DNA of 64,000 nucleotides from Denitromonas ohlonensis (GTDB taxonomy: Bacteria; Pseudomonadota; Gammaproteobacteria; Burkholderiales; Rhodocyclaceae): positions 434,001-498,000 of the forward strand of contig NZ_VMNI01000007.1 of assembly GCF_007625205.1 (NCBI RefSeq), read 5' to 3'. This document shows, one piece after another, positions 1 to 8,782 of the stretch (position 1 is the stretch's first letter; the number at the start of each line of letters is the position of its first letter). The translations under genes were made by a program, and so were the position numbers. The notes under the pieces are model-generated. The model made no database searches. It was not told the origin of the DNA and saw only the letters and a list, made by a program, of their open reading frames with translations.

Positions 1-26
1 AAAATTGAAAAACCACAAATTCTAGT

Positions 27-755
27 ATGAATGAAGCCAGTCTGCTTGACCGTGTGCGTATTGTGCTCACACGCACCAGCCATCCCGGCAACATCGGGGG
101 GGCTGCACGCGCCATGAAAACCATGGGTTTGTCCCGCCTTGTGCTGGTCAGCCCCCATGTTTTTCCGAGCGAGATTGCTACCGCGCGCGCTTCGGGCGCC
201 AACGATGTGCTGGAGAACGCCCAGATCGTCGGCTCGCTCGAAGAGGCCTTGTCGGGCACGGTGTTCAGCGCCGCCATGACAGCGCGACGGCGGGAGCTGT
301 CGCTGCCCATGCAATGGTCGCGCGAGGCGGTCGGCACGGTGACCCGTTACGCCGCGCAAGGCGATGTGGCCTTGGTGTTTGGCAACGAGTCCAGCGGCAT
401 GACCAACGAAGAACTGGCCTTGTGCCACCTGCCGGTGATGATCCCGGCCAATGCCGAGTACAGCTCTCTCAACCTGGCCGCTGCGGTGCAGATCCTGTGC
501 TACGAGATGCGGATGGCCTGCCTGGCGCGACCCGACGCGCCGGATGGCGCCGGCGTGTCGGCAGAATTCGATGAGGTGGAAGGTTTTTACGGCCACCTTG
601 AGCAGGCCATGATCGAGAGCGGATTTCACGATCCGGCCAATCCACGAAAGCTGATGCCGCGGCTGCGTCGCCTGTTCGGCCGGGTGCGGCTGGAGAAGGA
701 AGAGGTCGGGATTCTGCGCGGTATCCTCAGTGCGCTTCAGCGTAAAGTCGATTAA
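27..755 (+). CDS. trmJ: tRNA (cytidine/uridine-32-2'-O-)-methyltransferase
   Basis: Cytosolic SAM-dependent enzyme that 2'-O-methylates nucleotide 32 in the anticodon loop of several tRNAs. The 242-residue product has the SPOUT (TrmH/SpoU) signature: HPGNIGGAARAM at residues 19-30, FGNESSGM at 118-125 and SSLNLAAAVQ at 146-155, which forms the trefoil-knot SAM site. The length fits TrmJ, and the C-terminal 80 residues are the helical extension typical of TrmJ rather than TrmH. The ATG at 27 begins directly before the conserved core. Only 26 bases lie upstream in the window, so its promoter and left neighbour cannot be judged. It precedes cysE on the same strand, separated by a terminator-like hairpin. 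Confidence 0.95.
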   Translation: MNEASLLDRVRIVLTRTSHPGNIGGAARAMKTMGLSRLVLVSPHVFPSEIATARASGANDVLENAQIVGSLEEALSGTVFSAAMTARRRELSLPMQWSREAVGTVTRYAAQGDVALVFGNESSGMTNEELALCHLPVMIPANAEYSSLNLAAAVQILCYEMRMACLARPDAPDGAGVSAEFDEVEGFYGHLEQAMIESGFHDPANPRKLMPRLRRLFGRVRLEKEEVGILRGILSALQRKVD

Positions 756-773
756 AATAGTCGGACTTTTTTG

Positions 774-803
774 GGCGCTCGCCAAGGTGGGCGCCTTTCG
801 TTT
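774..803 (+). terminator. Possible intrinsic terminator after trmJ
   Basis: Positions 774-795 form a GC-rich hairpin: GGCGCTCGC pairs with GGTGGGCGCC-side bases to give nine pairs, two of them G-U, around a CAAG loop. It is followed by TTTCGTTT. It starts 18 bases after the trmJ stop and ends 21 bases before the cysE start, so it could separate the two transcripts. The T-tract is interrupted, so efficiency is uncertain. Confidence 0.4.
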
Positions 804-824
804 GCCAAATCTTTGGAGGGGCGC

Positions 825-1580
825 ATGTTCAGTCGCTTGCGGGAAGATATCAACAGTGTCATGAGCCGTGACCCCGCGTCACGCTCAGCGCTCGAGGTGC
901 TGACCTGTTATCCCGGCGTGCATGCCCTGATGTTCCATCGTCTCGCTCACGCAGCGTGGACCCGAAAGCTCTACTGGCTTGGCCGCTTTATCAGCCATAT
1001 CAGCCGCTGGCTGACCGGTATCGAGATTCATCCGGGGGCGGTGATCGGTCGGCGCGTGTTTATTGATCACGGCATGGGTGTGGTGATCGGTGAAACAGCG
1101 GAGCTCGGCGACGATTGCACTATTTATCAAGGCGTCACGCTGGGCGGCACCTCGCTATATCGCGGTGCCAAGCGGCATCCCACGCTCGGCAAGGGTGTGG
1201 TGATTGGCGCGGGCGCACAAGTGCTCGGCGGTTTTACCGTGGGCGACGGCGCCAAGGTGGGCTCCAACGCGGTGGTGGTCAAGCCGGTGCCCGAAGGGGC
1301 GACCGCGGTCGGCAACCCGGCGCGGATCATCGACCGTGAGCGCGATGACGCGCGTGAGCAGAAGGCCGAAGCCATGGGCTTTTCGGCCTACGGTGTGACG
1401 CGCGATATGGACGATCCGATGGCCAAGGCAATCCATGGTCTGCTCGATCACGCCGTCGAAACGGATCGGCGTCTGGCGCTCATGATTCAACGTCTTGAAG
1501 CCGCCGGCGTGCCCGTCAATGGTGATGGTGAATCGGCTGACAGCTTCGATGCGGAGCGCCTGGGCAAGATGGTCGATTAG
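825..1580 (+). CDS. cysE: Serine O-acetyltransferase
   Basis: Transfers acetyl from acetyl-CoA to L-serine, giving O-acetylserine for cysteine synthesis. I chose the ATG at 825 (251 residues) because GGAGGGG lies just upstream; an in-frame TTG at 771 would add 18 unconserved residues across the hairpin. The C-terminal half is a left-handed beta-helix of hexapeptide repeats. Catalytic and substrate residues include the DHGMG His at about 82 and the His of RHP at about 118; [10 protein letters not shown] (101-110) is the family signature. The N-terminal helical domain is shorter than in enterobacterial CysE (about 273 residues), as in the compact SAT/EpsC type. Its position just before the isc operon places cysteine supply next to cysteine-consuming sulfur transfer. 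Confidence 0.95.
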   Translation: MFSRLREDINSVMSRDPASRSALEVLTCYPGVHALMFHRLAHAAWTRKLYWLGRFISHISRWLTGIEIHPGAVIGRRVFIDHGMGVVIGETAELGDDCTIYQGVTLGGTSLYRGAKRHPTLGKGVVIGAGAQVLGGFTVGDGAKVGSNAVVVKPVPEGATAVGNPARIIDRERDDAREQKAEAMGFSAYGVTRDMDDPMAKAIHGLLDHAVETDRRLALMIQRLEAAGVPVNGDGESADSFDAERLGKMVD

Positions 1581-1591
1581 GGCGGGGGGTA

Positions 1592-1616
1592 ATAGTTGAT
1601 CGAAGTAGTCGGGTAC
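1592..1616 (+). promoter_or_regulatory. IscR type 1 operator, upstream copy
   Basis: The 25 bases match the enterobacterial [2Fe-2S]-IscR type 1 pattern as I recall it (ATASYYGACTRWWWYAGTCRRSTAT) at most positions: ATAG-TT-GATC-GAAGT-AGTC-GG-GTAC. It lies 50-74 bases before the iscR ATG and covers the candidate -35 TTGATC (1596-1601). The role is inferred from pattern and position. Confidence 0.7.
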
Positions 1617-1624
1617 TGTATTGT
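1596..1624 (+). promoter_or_regulatory. Candidate iscR operon promoter
   Basis: TTGATC at 1596-1601 and TATTGT at 1619-1624 are separated by 17 bases, a sigma-70 arrangement. The -35 lies inside the first IscR-type site and the -10 inside the second, the layout expected for autorepression. GATAAT at 1631-1636 is an alternative -10 but has no convincing -35. Confidence 0.5.
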
Positions 1625-1644
1625 CGACTAGATAATTCAGGTAT
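1620..1644 (+). promoter_or_regulatory. IscR type 1 operator, downstream copy
   Basis: A second 25-base match to the type 1 IscR pattern: ATTG-TC-GACT-AGATA-ATTC-AG-GTAT. It is offset 28 bases from the first copy and ends 21 bases before the iscR start codon. Together the two sites resemble the tandem sites of the E. coli iscR promoter, supporting feedback by holo-IscR. Confidence 0.68.
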
Positions 1645-1665
1645 TCGAGCTGCGAGGGCATTGCA

Positions 1666-2154
1666 ATGAGACTGACGACCAAAGGCCGGTTCGCCGTGAC
1701 CGCAATGATCGACTTGGCGTTGCGCCAGGACGGCGGGCCCGTAACGCTCGCAGGCATCGCTGAGCGACAGAGTATTTCGCTGTCTTATCTCGAGCAGCTT
1801 TTTGGCAAATTGCGCCGCCACAACCTGGTGTCCAGCGTGCGTGGCCCCGGTGGCGGGTATTGCCTCGCCAAGCCGATGGCGGAATTGACGGTGGCGAACA
1901 TCATTGTCGCCGTCGATGAGCCGCTGGACGCGACGCAGTGTGGCGGCAAGCAAAATTGCCACGACGAACACCGCTGCATGACCCACGACCTGTGGACCAA
2001 CCTCAACCGCCGCATGTTCGATTACCTCGACTCGGTCAGCCTGCAGTGTCTGGTGACCGCGCATCAGGCGCGCGAAGCGGCCAACCGCAGTGAAGAGAAA
2101 GTGATGGTGCTCAAGCGTCCCCGGGTGAGCGACAACGAATCGGTGTCGATCTGA
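1666..2154 (+). CDS. iscR: Fe-S cluster assembly transcriptional regulator IscR
   Basis: Rrf2-family repressor that senses iron-sulfur status by carrying a [2Fe-2S] cluster and controls the isc operon. The 162-residue protein has an N-terminal winged helix (about 1-80, RLTTKGRFAVTAM start, RGPGGGY wing). The cluster ligands Cys92, Cys98, Cys104 and His107 are in exactly the E. coli positions. It is the first gene of the isc operon and starts 21 bases after two IscR-type operators, so autoregulation is very likely. The C-terminal tail after residue 130 is variable. The next gene starts only 11 bases after its stop. Confidence 0.97.
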   Translation: MRLTTKGRFAVTAMIDLALRQDGGPVTLAGIAERQSISLSYLEQLFGKLRRHNLVSSVRGPGGGYCLAKPMAELTVANIIVAVDEPLDATQCGGKQNCHDEHRCMTHDLWTNLNRRMFDYLDSVSLQCLVTAHQAREAANRSEEKVMVLKRPRVSDNESVSI

Positions 2155-2165
2155 GTTTGCAGACC

Positions 2166-3314
2166 ATGTTTGCCCCGGTGTACTTCGATCACAACGCGAC
2201 GACGCCGCTCGACCCGCAGGTGCGCGAAGCCATGTTGCCGTATCTTGGCGAGCGCTTCGGAAACGCGTCGAGTCGTCATGAATACGGTCGCCATGCGCGC
2301 GCAGCGATTGATACCGCGCGTGCACAAGTGGCCGCTGCGCTGGGTGCACATCCGACCGAGGTAATCTTCACCAGTGGCGGATCGGAGGCGAACAACCTGT
2401 TCCTCAAGGGCGCGGCCGCCATGCTGAAGCCGGGCCGCGTGGCCGTGAGCGCGATCGAGCATCCGTGCGTGCGGGAGTCGGCGCGCCGGTTGGTGAAGCA
2501 GGGTTGGACGTTTGATGAAATGGGTGTCGATGCGCAAGGCGTGATCGACATGGCCGATTTCACCGAAAAGCTGTCGGCGCGTCCGCAGTTGGTGTCGGTC
2601 ATGCTGGCGAACAATGAAACCGGCGTGCTTCAGGATATTGCGTCCCTGGCCGCGATGGCGAGGGCGCAGGGTGCTCGCTTTCATACCGACGCCGTGCAGG
2701 CGCTGGGTAAGGTGGCGGTCGATTTTCGGGCGCTGGGCGTGAATGCGCTGACCGTGTCGGCGCACAAGATTTATGGCCCGATCGGTGTCGGTGCGCTGGT
2801 TGTCGACAAGCGTGTTGAGCTCGCGCCGCTGATCGATGGCGGTGGCCAGGAGCGTGGATTACGCTCCGGAACCGAAAACCTTGCTGCAATTGTGGGTTTT
2901 GGTCTGGCCTGTGAACTGGCAGAATCACGCCGCGTAGATGACGCAACGCACGCGGCACAGCTCAAGGCCGCACTTGAAGAAGGGCTTGGCAGCCTGGGCG
3001 CAACGGTGTTTTCCGCGGATGCGACGCGTTTGTCGGGCACCAGCTTTTTTGCTTTTTCAGGTGTCGATGGCGAGACGCTGGTCGGCAAGCTGGATCGGGC
3101 GGGGTTTGCGTGCGCGAGCGGTTCGGCGTGCTCCAGCGCAAATCCGGAGCCGTCGAAAACCTTGCTGGCGATGGGTGTGGCGCCCGAGATGGCGCGTGGC
3201 GCGATTCGCGTCAGCGTGGGCCGGGCGACAACACTGGACGAGGTGAACCGCTTTGTTGGCGCCTTGTCGAATGAATTGAATACCTTGCGTGGCCTGACGG
3301 CCATGGCGAGCTGA
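2166..3314 (+). CDS. NifS-like cysteine desulfurase (second desulfurase of the isc operon)
   Basis: PLP enzyme predicted to remove sulfur from cysteine as a persulfide for Fe-S assembly or other sulfur transfer. The start is the ATG at 2166 (382 residues); a TTG at 2157 in the same frame is less likely. It has the class V aminotransferase fold, the PLP lysine in SAHKIYG (Lys201) and the catalytic cysteine in GSACSSA (Cys322). The short loop marks a group I NifS/IscS-type enzyme. It differs from the adjacent true IscS in reading [17 protein letters not shown] where IscS reads [14 protein letters not shown]. Lying between iscR and iscS, it should be co-expressed with them. I infer either redundancy or a dedicated acceptor; calling it NifS would overstate function, as no nitrogenase genes are nearby. 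Confidence 0.88.
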   Translation: MFAPVYFDHNATTPLDPQVREAMLPYLGERFGNASSRHEYGRHARAAIDTARAQVAAALGAHPTEVIFTSGGSEANNLFLKGAAAMLKPGRVAVSAIEHPCVRESARRLVKQGWTFDEMGVDAQGVIDMADFTEKLSARPQLVSVMLANNETGVLQDIASLAAMARAQGARFHTDAVQALGKVAVDFRALGVNALTVSAHKIYGPIGVGALVVDKRVELAPLIDGGGQERGLRSGTENLAAIVGFGLACELAESRRVDDATHAAQLKAALEEGLGSLGATVFSADATRLSGTSFFAFSGVDGETLVGKLDRAGFACASGSACSSANPEPSKTLLAMGVAPEMARGAIRVSVGRATTLDEVNRFVGALSNELNTLRGLTAMAS

Positions 3315-3361
3315 CTGAACAGAAAACGAGTGGGCTGCGATGGCCCGGACGGAGAGAGTGC

Positions 3362-4573
3362 ATGTTGAAGTTCCCGATTTATCTCGATTATTCGGCGACC
3401 ACGCCGATCGACCCGCGTGTGGTCGAGGCGATGATCCCGTATCTGAGCGAGCATTTTGGCAACCCCGCGAGCCGCTCCCACGCCTATGGCTGGGAAGCTG
3501 AAAAGGCGGTCGAACTGGCGCGTGCCGACGTGGCGGCGCTGGTCAATGCCGACCCGAAAGAAATCGTGTGGACCTCCGGCGCAACGGAATCCGATAATCT
3601 GGCGATCAAGGGTGCGGCCCAGTTCTACCAGAGCAAGGGTAAGCACATCATCACGCTCAAGACCGAGCACAAGGCGGTGCTGGATACCTGCCGTGAGCTC
3701 GAGCGCCAGGGCTTTGAGGTGACCTATCTGGATGTGCAGGAAGACGGTCTGCTGAACCTGGATGCGTTCCGCGCCGCCTTGCGCGACGACACCACGGTGG
3801 TGTCGGTGATGATGGTCAACAACGAAGTCGGTGTGGTTCAGCCCATCGAAGAGATTGGTGAGATCTGCCGCGAGCGCGGCATCATCTTCCATGTGGATGC
3901 CGCCCAGGCCACCGGTAAAGTCGAGATCGATCTGCAGAAGCTGAAGGTCGATCTGATGTCCTTCTCGGCGCACAAGACCTATGGCCCGAAAGGCATCGGC
4001 GCGTTGTATGTGCGTCGCAAGCCGCGGGTTCGCCTGATTGCGCAGATGCATGGCGGCGGCCATGAGCGGGGCATGCGCTCGGGCACGCTGGCAGCGCACC
4101 AGATCGTCGGCATGGGCGTGGCGTTCCGCCTGGCGCGCGAAGAGATGGCGACCGAGAACGAACGTATCGGTCTGCTGCGCGACAAACTCATGAACGGCCT
4201 GACCGACATTGAAGCCACTTACGTGAACGGCGACATCGCCAAGCGCGTGCCGCACAATCTGAACATCTCCTTCGCCTATGTCGAAGGGGAGTCCTTGATC
4301 ATGGCGATCAAGGAAGTGGCGGTGTCGAGTGGCTCGGCCTGTACTTCGGCCAGCCTGGAGCCCTCATACGTGTTGCGTGCGCTGGGTCGGAACGATGAGC
4401 TGGCGCACAGCTCGATCCGCTTCTCGATCGGGCGCTTCACGACAGAAGAAGAAGTGGATTTCACCATTGACCTGTTGCATCGGAAGATCAGCAAACTGCG
4501 TGAATTGTCGCCCCTGTGGGAGATGGTGCAGGACGGGGTGGATCTGAATACCGTGCAGTGGGCGGCCCACTGA
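3362..4573 (+). CDS. iscS: Cysteine desulfurase IscS
   Basis: Main sulfur donor of the ISC system; converts L-cysteine to alanine and passes persulfide sulfur to IscU and other acceptors such as tRNA thiolation enzymes. The 403-residue sequence carries the PLP lysine in SAHKTYG (Lys205), the histidine in TEHKAVLD and the mobile-loop cysteine in [14 protein letters not shown] (Cys327), one position off the E. coli numbering. A purine-rich GGAGAGAG before the ATG is a good ribosome site. It sits between the NifS-like paralog and iscU, with 19 bases to iscU. Confidence 0.97.
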   Translation: MLKFPIYLDYSATTPIDPRVVEAMIPYLSEHFGNPASRSHAYGWEAEKAVELARADVAALVNADPKEIVWTSGATESDNLAIKGAAQFYQSKGKHIITLKTEHKAVLDTCRELERQGFEVTYLDVQEDGLLNLDAFRAALRDDTTVVSVMMVNNEVGVVQPIEEIGEICRERGIIFHVDAAQATGKVEIDLQKLKVDLMSFSAHKTYGPKGIGALYVRRKPRVRLIAQMHGGGHERGMRSGTLAAHQIVGMGVAFRLAREEMATENERIGLLRDKLMNGLTDIEATYVNGDIAKRVPHNLNISFAYVEGESLIMAIKEVAVSSGSACTSASLEPSYVLRALGRNDELAHSSIRFSIGRFTTEEEVDFTIDLLHRKISKLRELSPLWEMVQDGVDLNTVQWAAH

Positions 4574-4592
4574 GCTGACAGGAGAATAGAAC

Positions 4593-4985
4593 ATGGCTTA
4601 TAGCGAAAAAGTGCTGGATCACTACGAAAACCCCCGCAACGTCGGCGCCTTTGGCAAAGACGAGGCTGGCGTGGGCACCGGCATGGTCGGCGCGCCGGCC
4701 TGTGGCGACGTGATGAAGCTGCAGATCAAGGTCAATGGCCAGGGCGTGATTGAAGACGCCAAGTTCAAGACTTATGGTTGTGGCTCGGCCATTGCGTCCA
4801 GCTCGCTGGTGACCGAATGGGTCAAGGGCAAGTCCCTCGACGAGGCCCTGGATATCAAGAACACGGCAATTGCCGAAGAGCTGGCACTGCCGCCGGTCAA
4901 AATTCACTGCTCAATCCTGGCTGAAGATGCGATCAAGGCCGCTGTGGCGGACTATCGCAAGCACCAGGAAGCAAAAGGCGAATAA
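4593..4985 (+). CDS. iscU: Fe-S cluster scaffold IscU
   Basis: Scaffold on which [2Fe-2S] clusters are built from IscS-derived sulfur and iron, then released with the HscA/HscB chaperones. The 130 residues contain all ligands: Cys37 and Asp39 (ACGD), Cys63 (YGCGS), His105 and Cys106 (IHCS). The LPPVK peptide recognised by HscA is at 99-103, immediately before the last ligands. Length and residue numbering match the E. coli protein closely. AGGAGA precedes the ATG. Confidence 0.98.
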   Translation: MAYSEKVLDHYENPRNVGAFGKDEAGVGTGMVGAPACGDVMKLQIKVNGQGVIEDAKFKTYGCGSAIASSSLVTEWVKGKSLDEALDIKNTAIAEELALPPVKIHCSILAEDAIKAAVADYRKHQEAKGE

Positions 4986-4996
4986 GGAGTCGGTCG

Positions 4997-5320
4997 ATGG
5001 CAATCACTCTGTCTGAGCGCGCAGCGGATCATGTGGCGCGCTTTATCGAAAAACGTGGCAAGGGCGTCGGTATCCGCCTGGGCGTCAAAACCTCGGGTTG
5101 TTCCGGCATGGCGTACAAGCTCGAATTCGCCGACGAGGCCGCGCCTGAAGACATCATTTTCGAATGTCGCGGGGTGAAGGTGCTGGTCGACCCGAAGAGC
5201 CTGCCGTACATGGACGGCACCGAGCTCGACTTCGTACGTGAAGGTCTCAATGAGGGGTTCAAGTTCAAGAACCCCAACGTCAAGGACGAGTGCGGGTGCG
5301 GCGAGAGCTTTAATGTCTGA
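4997..5320 (+). CDS. iscA: A-type Fe-S carrier protein IscA
   Basis: A-type carrier that receives clusters from IscU and delivers them to apo-targets, particularly [4Fe-4S] proteins. At 107 residues it has the three invariant cysteines: Cys35 in SGCSG, and Cys99 and Cys101 in the C-terminal CGCGESF motif. It begins 11 bases after iscU behind AAGGAG and is followed by hscB after 22 bases, the usual isc order. Confidence 0.97.
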   Translation: MAITLSERAADHVARFIEKRGKGVGIRLGVKTSGCSGMAYKLEFADEAAPEDIIFECRGVKVLVDPKSLPYMDGTELDFVREGLNEGFKFKNPNVKDECGCGESFNV

Positions 5321-5342
5321 TTTTTGCTGAGGCGTCTGATTT

Positions 5343-5873
5343 ATGGATCTTCAGCAAGACTATTTCTCGCTGTTTGGTTTGCCGCAAGGCTTCGATATCG
5401 ACAAGGACCGCCTGGAGCAGGCGTATCGCGACTGCCAGGCACAGGTGCATCCTGATCGCCACGCCCACCGCTCGGACGCTGAAAAGCGCGTTTCGATGCA
5501 GTGGGCGACGCACGTCAACGAAGCCTACCGAACGCTGCGCAAGCCGCTGCTGCGCGCGCGCTACATGTTGTCGCTACGTGGCGTAGACGCCGGCATCGAG
5601 ACCAACACCGCGATGGCGCCCGCCTTCCTGATGGAGCAGATGGAATGGCGCGAGGGCGTTGAAGAAGCCCGCGAGGGCGGCGATGTGAGCGACCTTGAAC
5701 ACATGCGCCAGCGTCTCGACCTGCATGAGCGTGAGCTTCATCAGAATTTGTCGGGCCAACTCGCCGAGGGTGTGACCGATGGCGAACTGGCGGCCGATAC
5801 CGTACGCCGCCTGATGTTCATCGAAAAACTCCAGATAGAAATCGACGATGCGCTCGAAGCGCTGGAAGACTGA
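5343..5873 (+). CDS. hscB: Fe-S biogenesis co-chaperone HscB
   Basis: J-domain co-chaperone that brings IscU to HscA and stimulates its ATPase. The 176-residue protein has an N-terminal J domain with HPD at residues 36-38, and a C-terminal three-helix IscU-binding domain (about 95-176, rich in E/L, including EQMEWRE). Its stop overlaps the hscA start in TGATG, indicating coupled translation. Confidence 0.96.
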   Translation: MDLQQDYFSLFGLPQGFDIDKDRLEQAYRDCQAQVHPDRHAHRSDAEKRVSMQWATHVNEAYRTLRKPLLRARYMLSLRGVDAGIETNTAMAPAFLMEQMEWREGVEEAREGGDVSDLEHMRQRLDLHERELHQNLSGQLAEGVTDGELAADTVRRLMFIEKLQIEIDDALEALED

Positions 5874-7741
5874 TGGCTTTGCTACAACTGCAAGAACCCG
5901 GCGAATCGACCGCACCGCATGAGCATCGTCTCGCGGTCGGTATCGACCTGGGCACGACCAATTCGCTGGTCGCCTCGGTGCGCAACGGGATCTCCGTCTG
6001 CCTGAATGACGCCGACGGTCGTTCGATGCTGCCCTCGGTGGTGCATTACCCGCGCGCCGGCACGACGCTGGTGGGACGCGGCGCACAGGCGTTTCAGGTG
6101 GATGATCCGCGCAACACGCTGGTGTCGGTCAAGCGATTCATGGGCCGTGGCGTCAAGGACGTGACCCATATCGAGTCGATGCCTTACGACTTTGTCGACA
6201 CCGAAGGCATGCTGCGCTTCCGCACGGCCGCGGGCGTCAAAACGCCGGTCGAAGTCTCCGCCGAGATTCTGAAGCACTTGCGCGAGCGCGCCGAAGCCAG
6301 CCTGGGTGGTTCGCTGGTGGGCGCCGTGATCACCGTGCCAGCGTATTTCGACGACGCCCAGCGTCAGGCCACCAAGGATGCCGCGCGGCTCGCCGGTCTG
6401 AATGTGCTTCGACTGCTCAACGAGCCCACTGCCGCGGCGGTGGCCTACGGCCTCGAGAACGCCTCAGAAGGCGTTTACGCCATCTACGATCTGGGCGGCG
6501 GCACCTTCGATATCTCGATTCTCAAGCTCTCGCGCGGTGTCTTCGAGGTCATGTCGACCAATGGTGACGCCTCGCTGGGTGGCGATGATTTTGACCATCG
6601 CGTGTTCTGCTGGATTCTCGATCAGTCGGGCGTTGCGCCCGTGTCGGACAGCGATGCGCGTCGTCTTCAGGCGCTGGCTCGCCGTGCCAAGGAGCGCTTG
6701 AGCACCGAAGAAGAAGCGCAGGTTCGAGTGACATTGAGTACCGGCGACGAGGTGGACCTGACGCTCACACGCGAGACGTTTGTGGACATCACCCGCACCT
6801 TGGTCAACAAAACCCTTGCGCCGGTGCGCAAGGCCTTGCGCGATGCCGACCTGTCGGTGGATGAGATCAAGGGCGTGGTGATGGTTGGCGGGGCGACCCG
6901 CATGCTGCATCTGCAGCAGGCCGTGGGCGAGTTCTTTGGCCAGTCACCTTTGACCAACCTCGACCCCGACAAAGTGGTCGCGCTTGGCGCAGCCATGCAG
7001 GCCAACGTACTGGCAGGCAATCGCACCGCCGACGACGACTGGTTGCTGCTCGATGTGATTCCGCTGTCGCTCGGTATCGAAACCATGGGCGGCCTGGTCG
7101 AGAAGATCGTGCCGCGCAATTCGACGATCCCGATTGCCAAGGCGCAGGAATTCACCACCTTCAAGGACGGCCAGACTGCCATGGCCATTCATGTGGTGCA
7201 GGGCGAACGGGAGCTGGTGTCAAACTGCCGCTCACTCGCACGGTTTGAGCTGCGCGGCATTCCGCCCATGACGGCCGGTGCGGCACGCATTCGGGTCAGT
7301 TACCAGGTCGATGCCGATGGCTTGCTGGCCGTGACGGCCCGCGAGATGTCCTCCGGTGTCGAGGCGCAGGTGGTGGTCAAGCCATCCTACGGTCTGGCTG
7401 ACGACGAGATTGCGGACATGCTCAAGGCCGGTTTTGACAACGCCGGTGAAGACGCCAAGGCGCGCGCCGTGCGCGAACTGCAAGTTGAAGGCGAGCGCCT
7501 GTTAGAAGCGGTGCAGCAGGCTTTGCTGGCCGACGGTGTCTTGCTCGACGCCGAGGAGCGCGCAGGCGTCGACGCGGCCATGGCGGCGCTGCGCCAGGCG
7601 GTGGCCGAGACCGACGCCAAGGCACTGCGCACGGCGCTTGATGGTTTGAGCCGACAGACCGACGCATTCGCGGCGCGACGCATGGACAAAAGCATTCGGA
7701 CGGCGCTGGCCGGCCACAAGATCAATGAACTGAAGGTTTGA
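5873..7741 (+). CDS. hscA: Fe-S protein assembly chaperone HscA
   Basis: Specialised Hsp70 that binds the LPPVK peptide of IscU and drives cluster release using ATP. The 622-residue protein has the Hsp70 nucleotide-binding domain ([12 protein letters not shown] near the N terminus, [21 protein letters not shown]) and a substrate-binding domain from about residue 390. The C-terminal lid is short, as in HscA rather than DnaK. The ATG overlaps the hscB stop by one base. Confidence 0.97.
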   Translation: MALLQLQEPGESTAPHEHRLAVGIDLGTTNSLVASVRNGISVCLNDADGRSMLPSVVHYPRAGTTLVGRGAQAFQVDDPRNTLVSVKRFMGRGVKDVTHIESMPYDFVDTEGMLRFRTAAGVKTPVEVSAEILKHLRERAEASLGGSLVGAVITVPAYFDDAQRQATKDAARLAGLNVLRLLNEPTAAAVAYGLENASEGVYAIYDLGGGTFDISILKLSRGVFEVMSTNGDASLGGDDFDHRVFCWILDQSGVAPVSDSDARRLQALARRAKERLSTEEEAQVRVTLSTGDEVDLTLTRETFVDITRTLVNKTLAPVRKALRDADLSVDEIKGVVMVGGATRMLHLQQAVGEFFGQSPLTNLDPDKVVALGAAMQANVLAGNRTADDDWLLLDVIPLSLGIETMGGLVEKIVPRNSTIPIAKAQEFTTFKDGQTAMAIHVVQGERELVSNCRSLARFELRGIPPMTAGAARIRVSYQVDADGLLAVTAREMSSGVEAQVVVKPSYGLADDEIADMLKAGFDNAGEDAKARAVRELQVEGERLLEAVQQALLADGVLLDAEERAGVDAAMAALRQAVAETDAKALRTALDGLSRQTDAFAARRMDKSIRTALAGHKINELKV

Positions 7742-7742
7742 A

Positions 7743-8087
7743 ATGACGCAGATAGTCGTGTTGCCGCATGTGGAGTTGTGCCCGGAAGGGGCTGTGCTGG
7801 AGGTGAGTCCGGGGACCACGATCTGTGACAGCCTGCTCGCCAACGGTATTGCCATCGAGCATGCCTGTGAAAAGAGCTGTGCGTGCACGACCTGTCATGT
7901 CATCGTGCGTGAGGGTTATGCCTCGCTGGAAGGCGCCGAAGAACTCGAGGACGATCTGCTCGATCGCGCCTGGGGGCTGGAGCCAACATCACGACTGGCC
8001 TGTCAGGCACTCGTTCGTGACACGCCGCTGACGGTCGAGATTCCGAAGTACACCATCAACATGGTCAGCGAGGGCAAGCACGGATGA
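7743..8087 (+). CDS. fdx: ISC-system [2Fe-2S] ferredoxin
   Basis: Adrenodoxin-type ferredoxin that supplies electrons for cluster assembly on IscU. The 114-residue protein ligates a [2Fe-2S] centre with Cys42, Cys48, Cys51 and Cys87, the same spacing and numbers as E. coli Fdx. The first three lie in the CEKSCACTTC segment. It begins one base after the hscA stop, and its own TGA overlaps the iscX ATG. Confidence 0.97.
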   Translation: MTQIVVLPHVELCPEGAVLEVSPGTTICDSLLANGIAIEHACEKSCACTTCHVIVREGYASLEGAEELEDDLLDRAWGLEPTSRLACQALVRDTPLTVEIPKYTINMVSEGKHG

Positions 8088-8278
8088 AATGGACCGAAGT
8101 CGAAGAGATTGCCATTCAGCTATCGGACGCCCACCCCGAGGTGGACCCGACCAAGGTGAATTTTGTCGATCTGATGAACTGGGTGCTTGCGCTGCCCGAG
8201 TTCAATGACGATCCGGCTCGCTGTGGCGAACGGATTCTCGAAGGCATTCAGCAGGCCTGGATCGACGAGCTCGCCTGA
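8084..8278 (+). CDS. iscX: Fe-S assembly protein IscX
   Basis: Small acidic protein (64 residues) that binds IscS and modulates its activity, possibly as an iron-dependent regulator. The KWTEVEEIAIQL start, the DLMNWVLALPEF centre and the ILEGIQQAW end are typical of the family. It is the last gene of the isc operon and overlaps fdx by four bases (ATGA). The next gene is convergent and ends 20 bases away; I see no strong terminator between them. Confidence 0.95.
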   Translation: MKWTEVEEIAIQLSDAHPEVDPTKVNFVDLMNWVLALPEFNDDPARCGERILEGIQQAWIDELA

Positions 8279-8297
8279 GCGCGACCTCGATACCCGA

Positions 8298-8756
8298 TCA
8301 GGCGCCGCTGCCGGGTGCCGGCTCTGAGGACTCGTTCAGCGACAGCCAATAGACGCCGAGCTGGCCCACCGCCTGAATGAAGCGTTCGAAGTCGACCGGC
8401 TTGCGGATGTAGCTGTTCGCACCCAAGCGATACGCTTCGGTGATGTCCTGCTGTTCTTTTGATGTGGTGAGTACGACCACCGGCAAGAGCGCCGTCGTCT
8501 CGTTGGCGCGGATGCGGCGCAACACTTCCAGACCGTCGATACGCGGCAACTTCAGGTCGAGCAGAATGACGGCCGGCATCGGGTTGTTCTTGTGCCCTTC
8601 GTGGCTACCCGTGCCAAAGAGGTAGTCGAGTGCCTCGACCCCATCGCGCGCAACCACGACCGGGTTGGGGATCTTGTTTTTGCTGAAGGCCCGCAAGGTA
8701 AGAGCTTCATCGTCCGGGTTGTCCTCAACGAGAAGAATAGGGCGCTCGGTAGGCAT
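8298..8756 (-). CDS. Rcp1-like single-domain response regulator
   Basis: Stand-alone receiver domain of 152 residues with no output domain. It shows the acidic pair in VEDNPDD (11-16), the phospho-acceptor Asp67 in LLDLKLP, the TTS turn and the conserved lysine in IRKPVDF. The insertion around the YLFGTGSH segment is typical of the Rcp1 subfamily that partners phytochrome-like and PAS histidine kinases. I place the start at 8756 behind AGGAG; the open frame continues upstream into the kinase end but without conserved sequence. It follows the kinase gene by 26 bases on the same strand, so they are very likely cognate partners. Output target unknown. Confidence 0.88.
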   Translation of the reverse strand: MPTERPILLVEDNPDDEALTLRAFSKNKIPNPVVVARDGVEALDYLFGTGSHEGHKNNPMPAVILLDLKLPRIDGLEVLRRIRANETTALLPVVVLTTSKEQQDITEAYRLGANSYIRKPVDFERFIQAVGQLGVYWLSLNESSEPAPGSGA

Positions 8757-8782
8757 GCGTACTCCTGAACTCGGCAGGGGAA

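Noticed and set aside
2771-4255. A 494-codon open frame on the minus strand opposite both desulfurase genes
   Set aside because: It mirrors two well-conserved plus-strand genes and has His/Arg-rich composition typical of antisense frames in GC-rich DNA, with no ribosome site or family signature.
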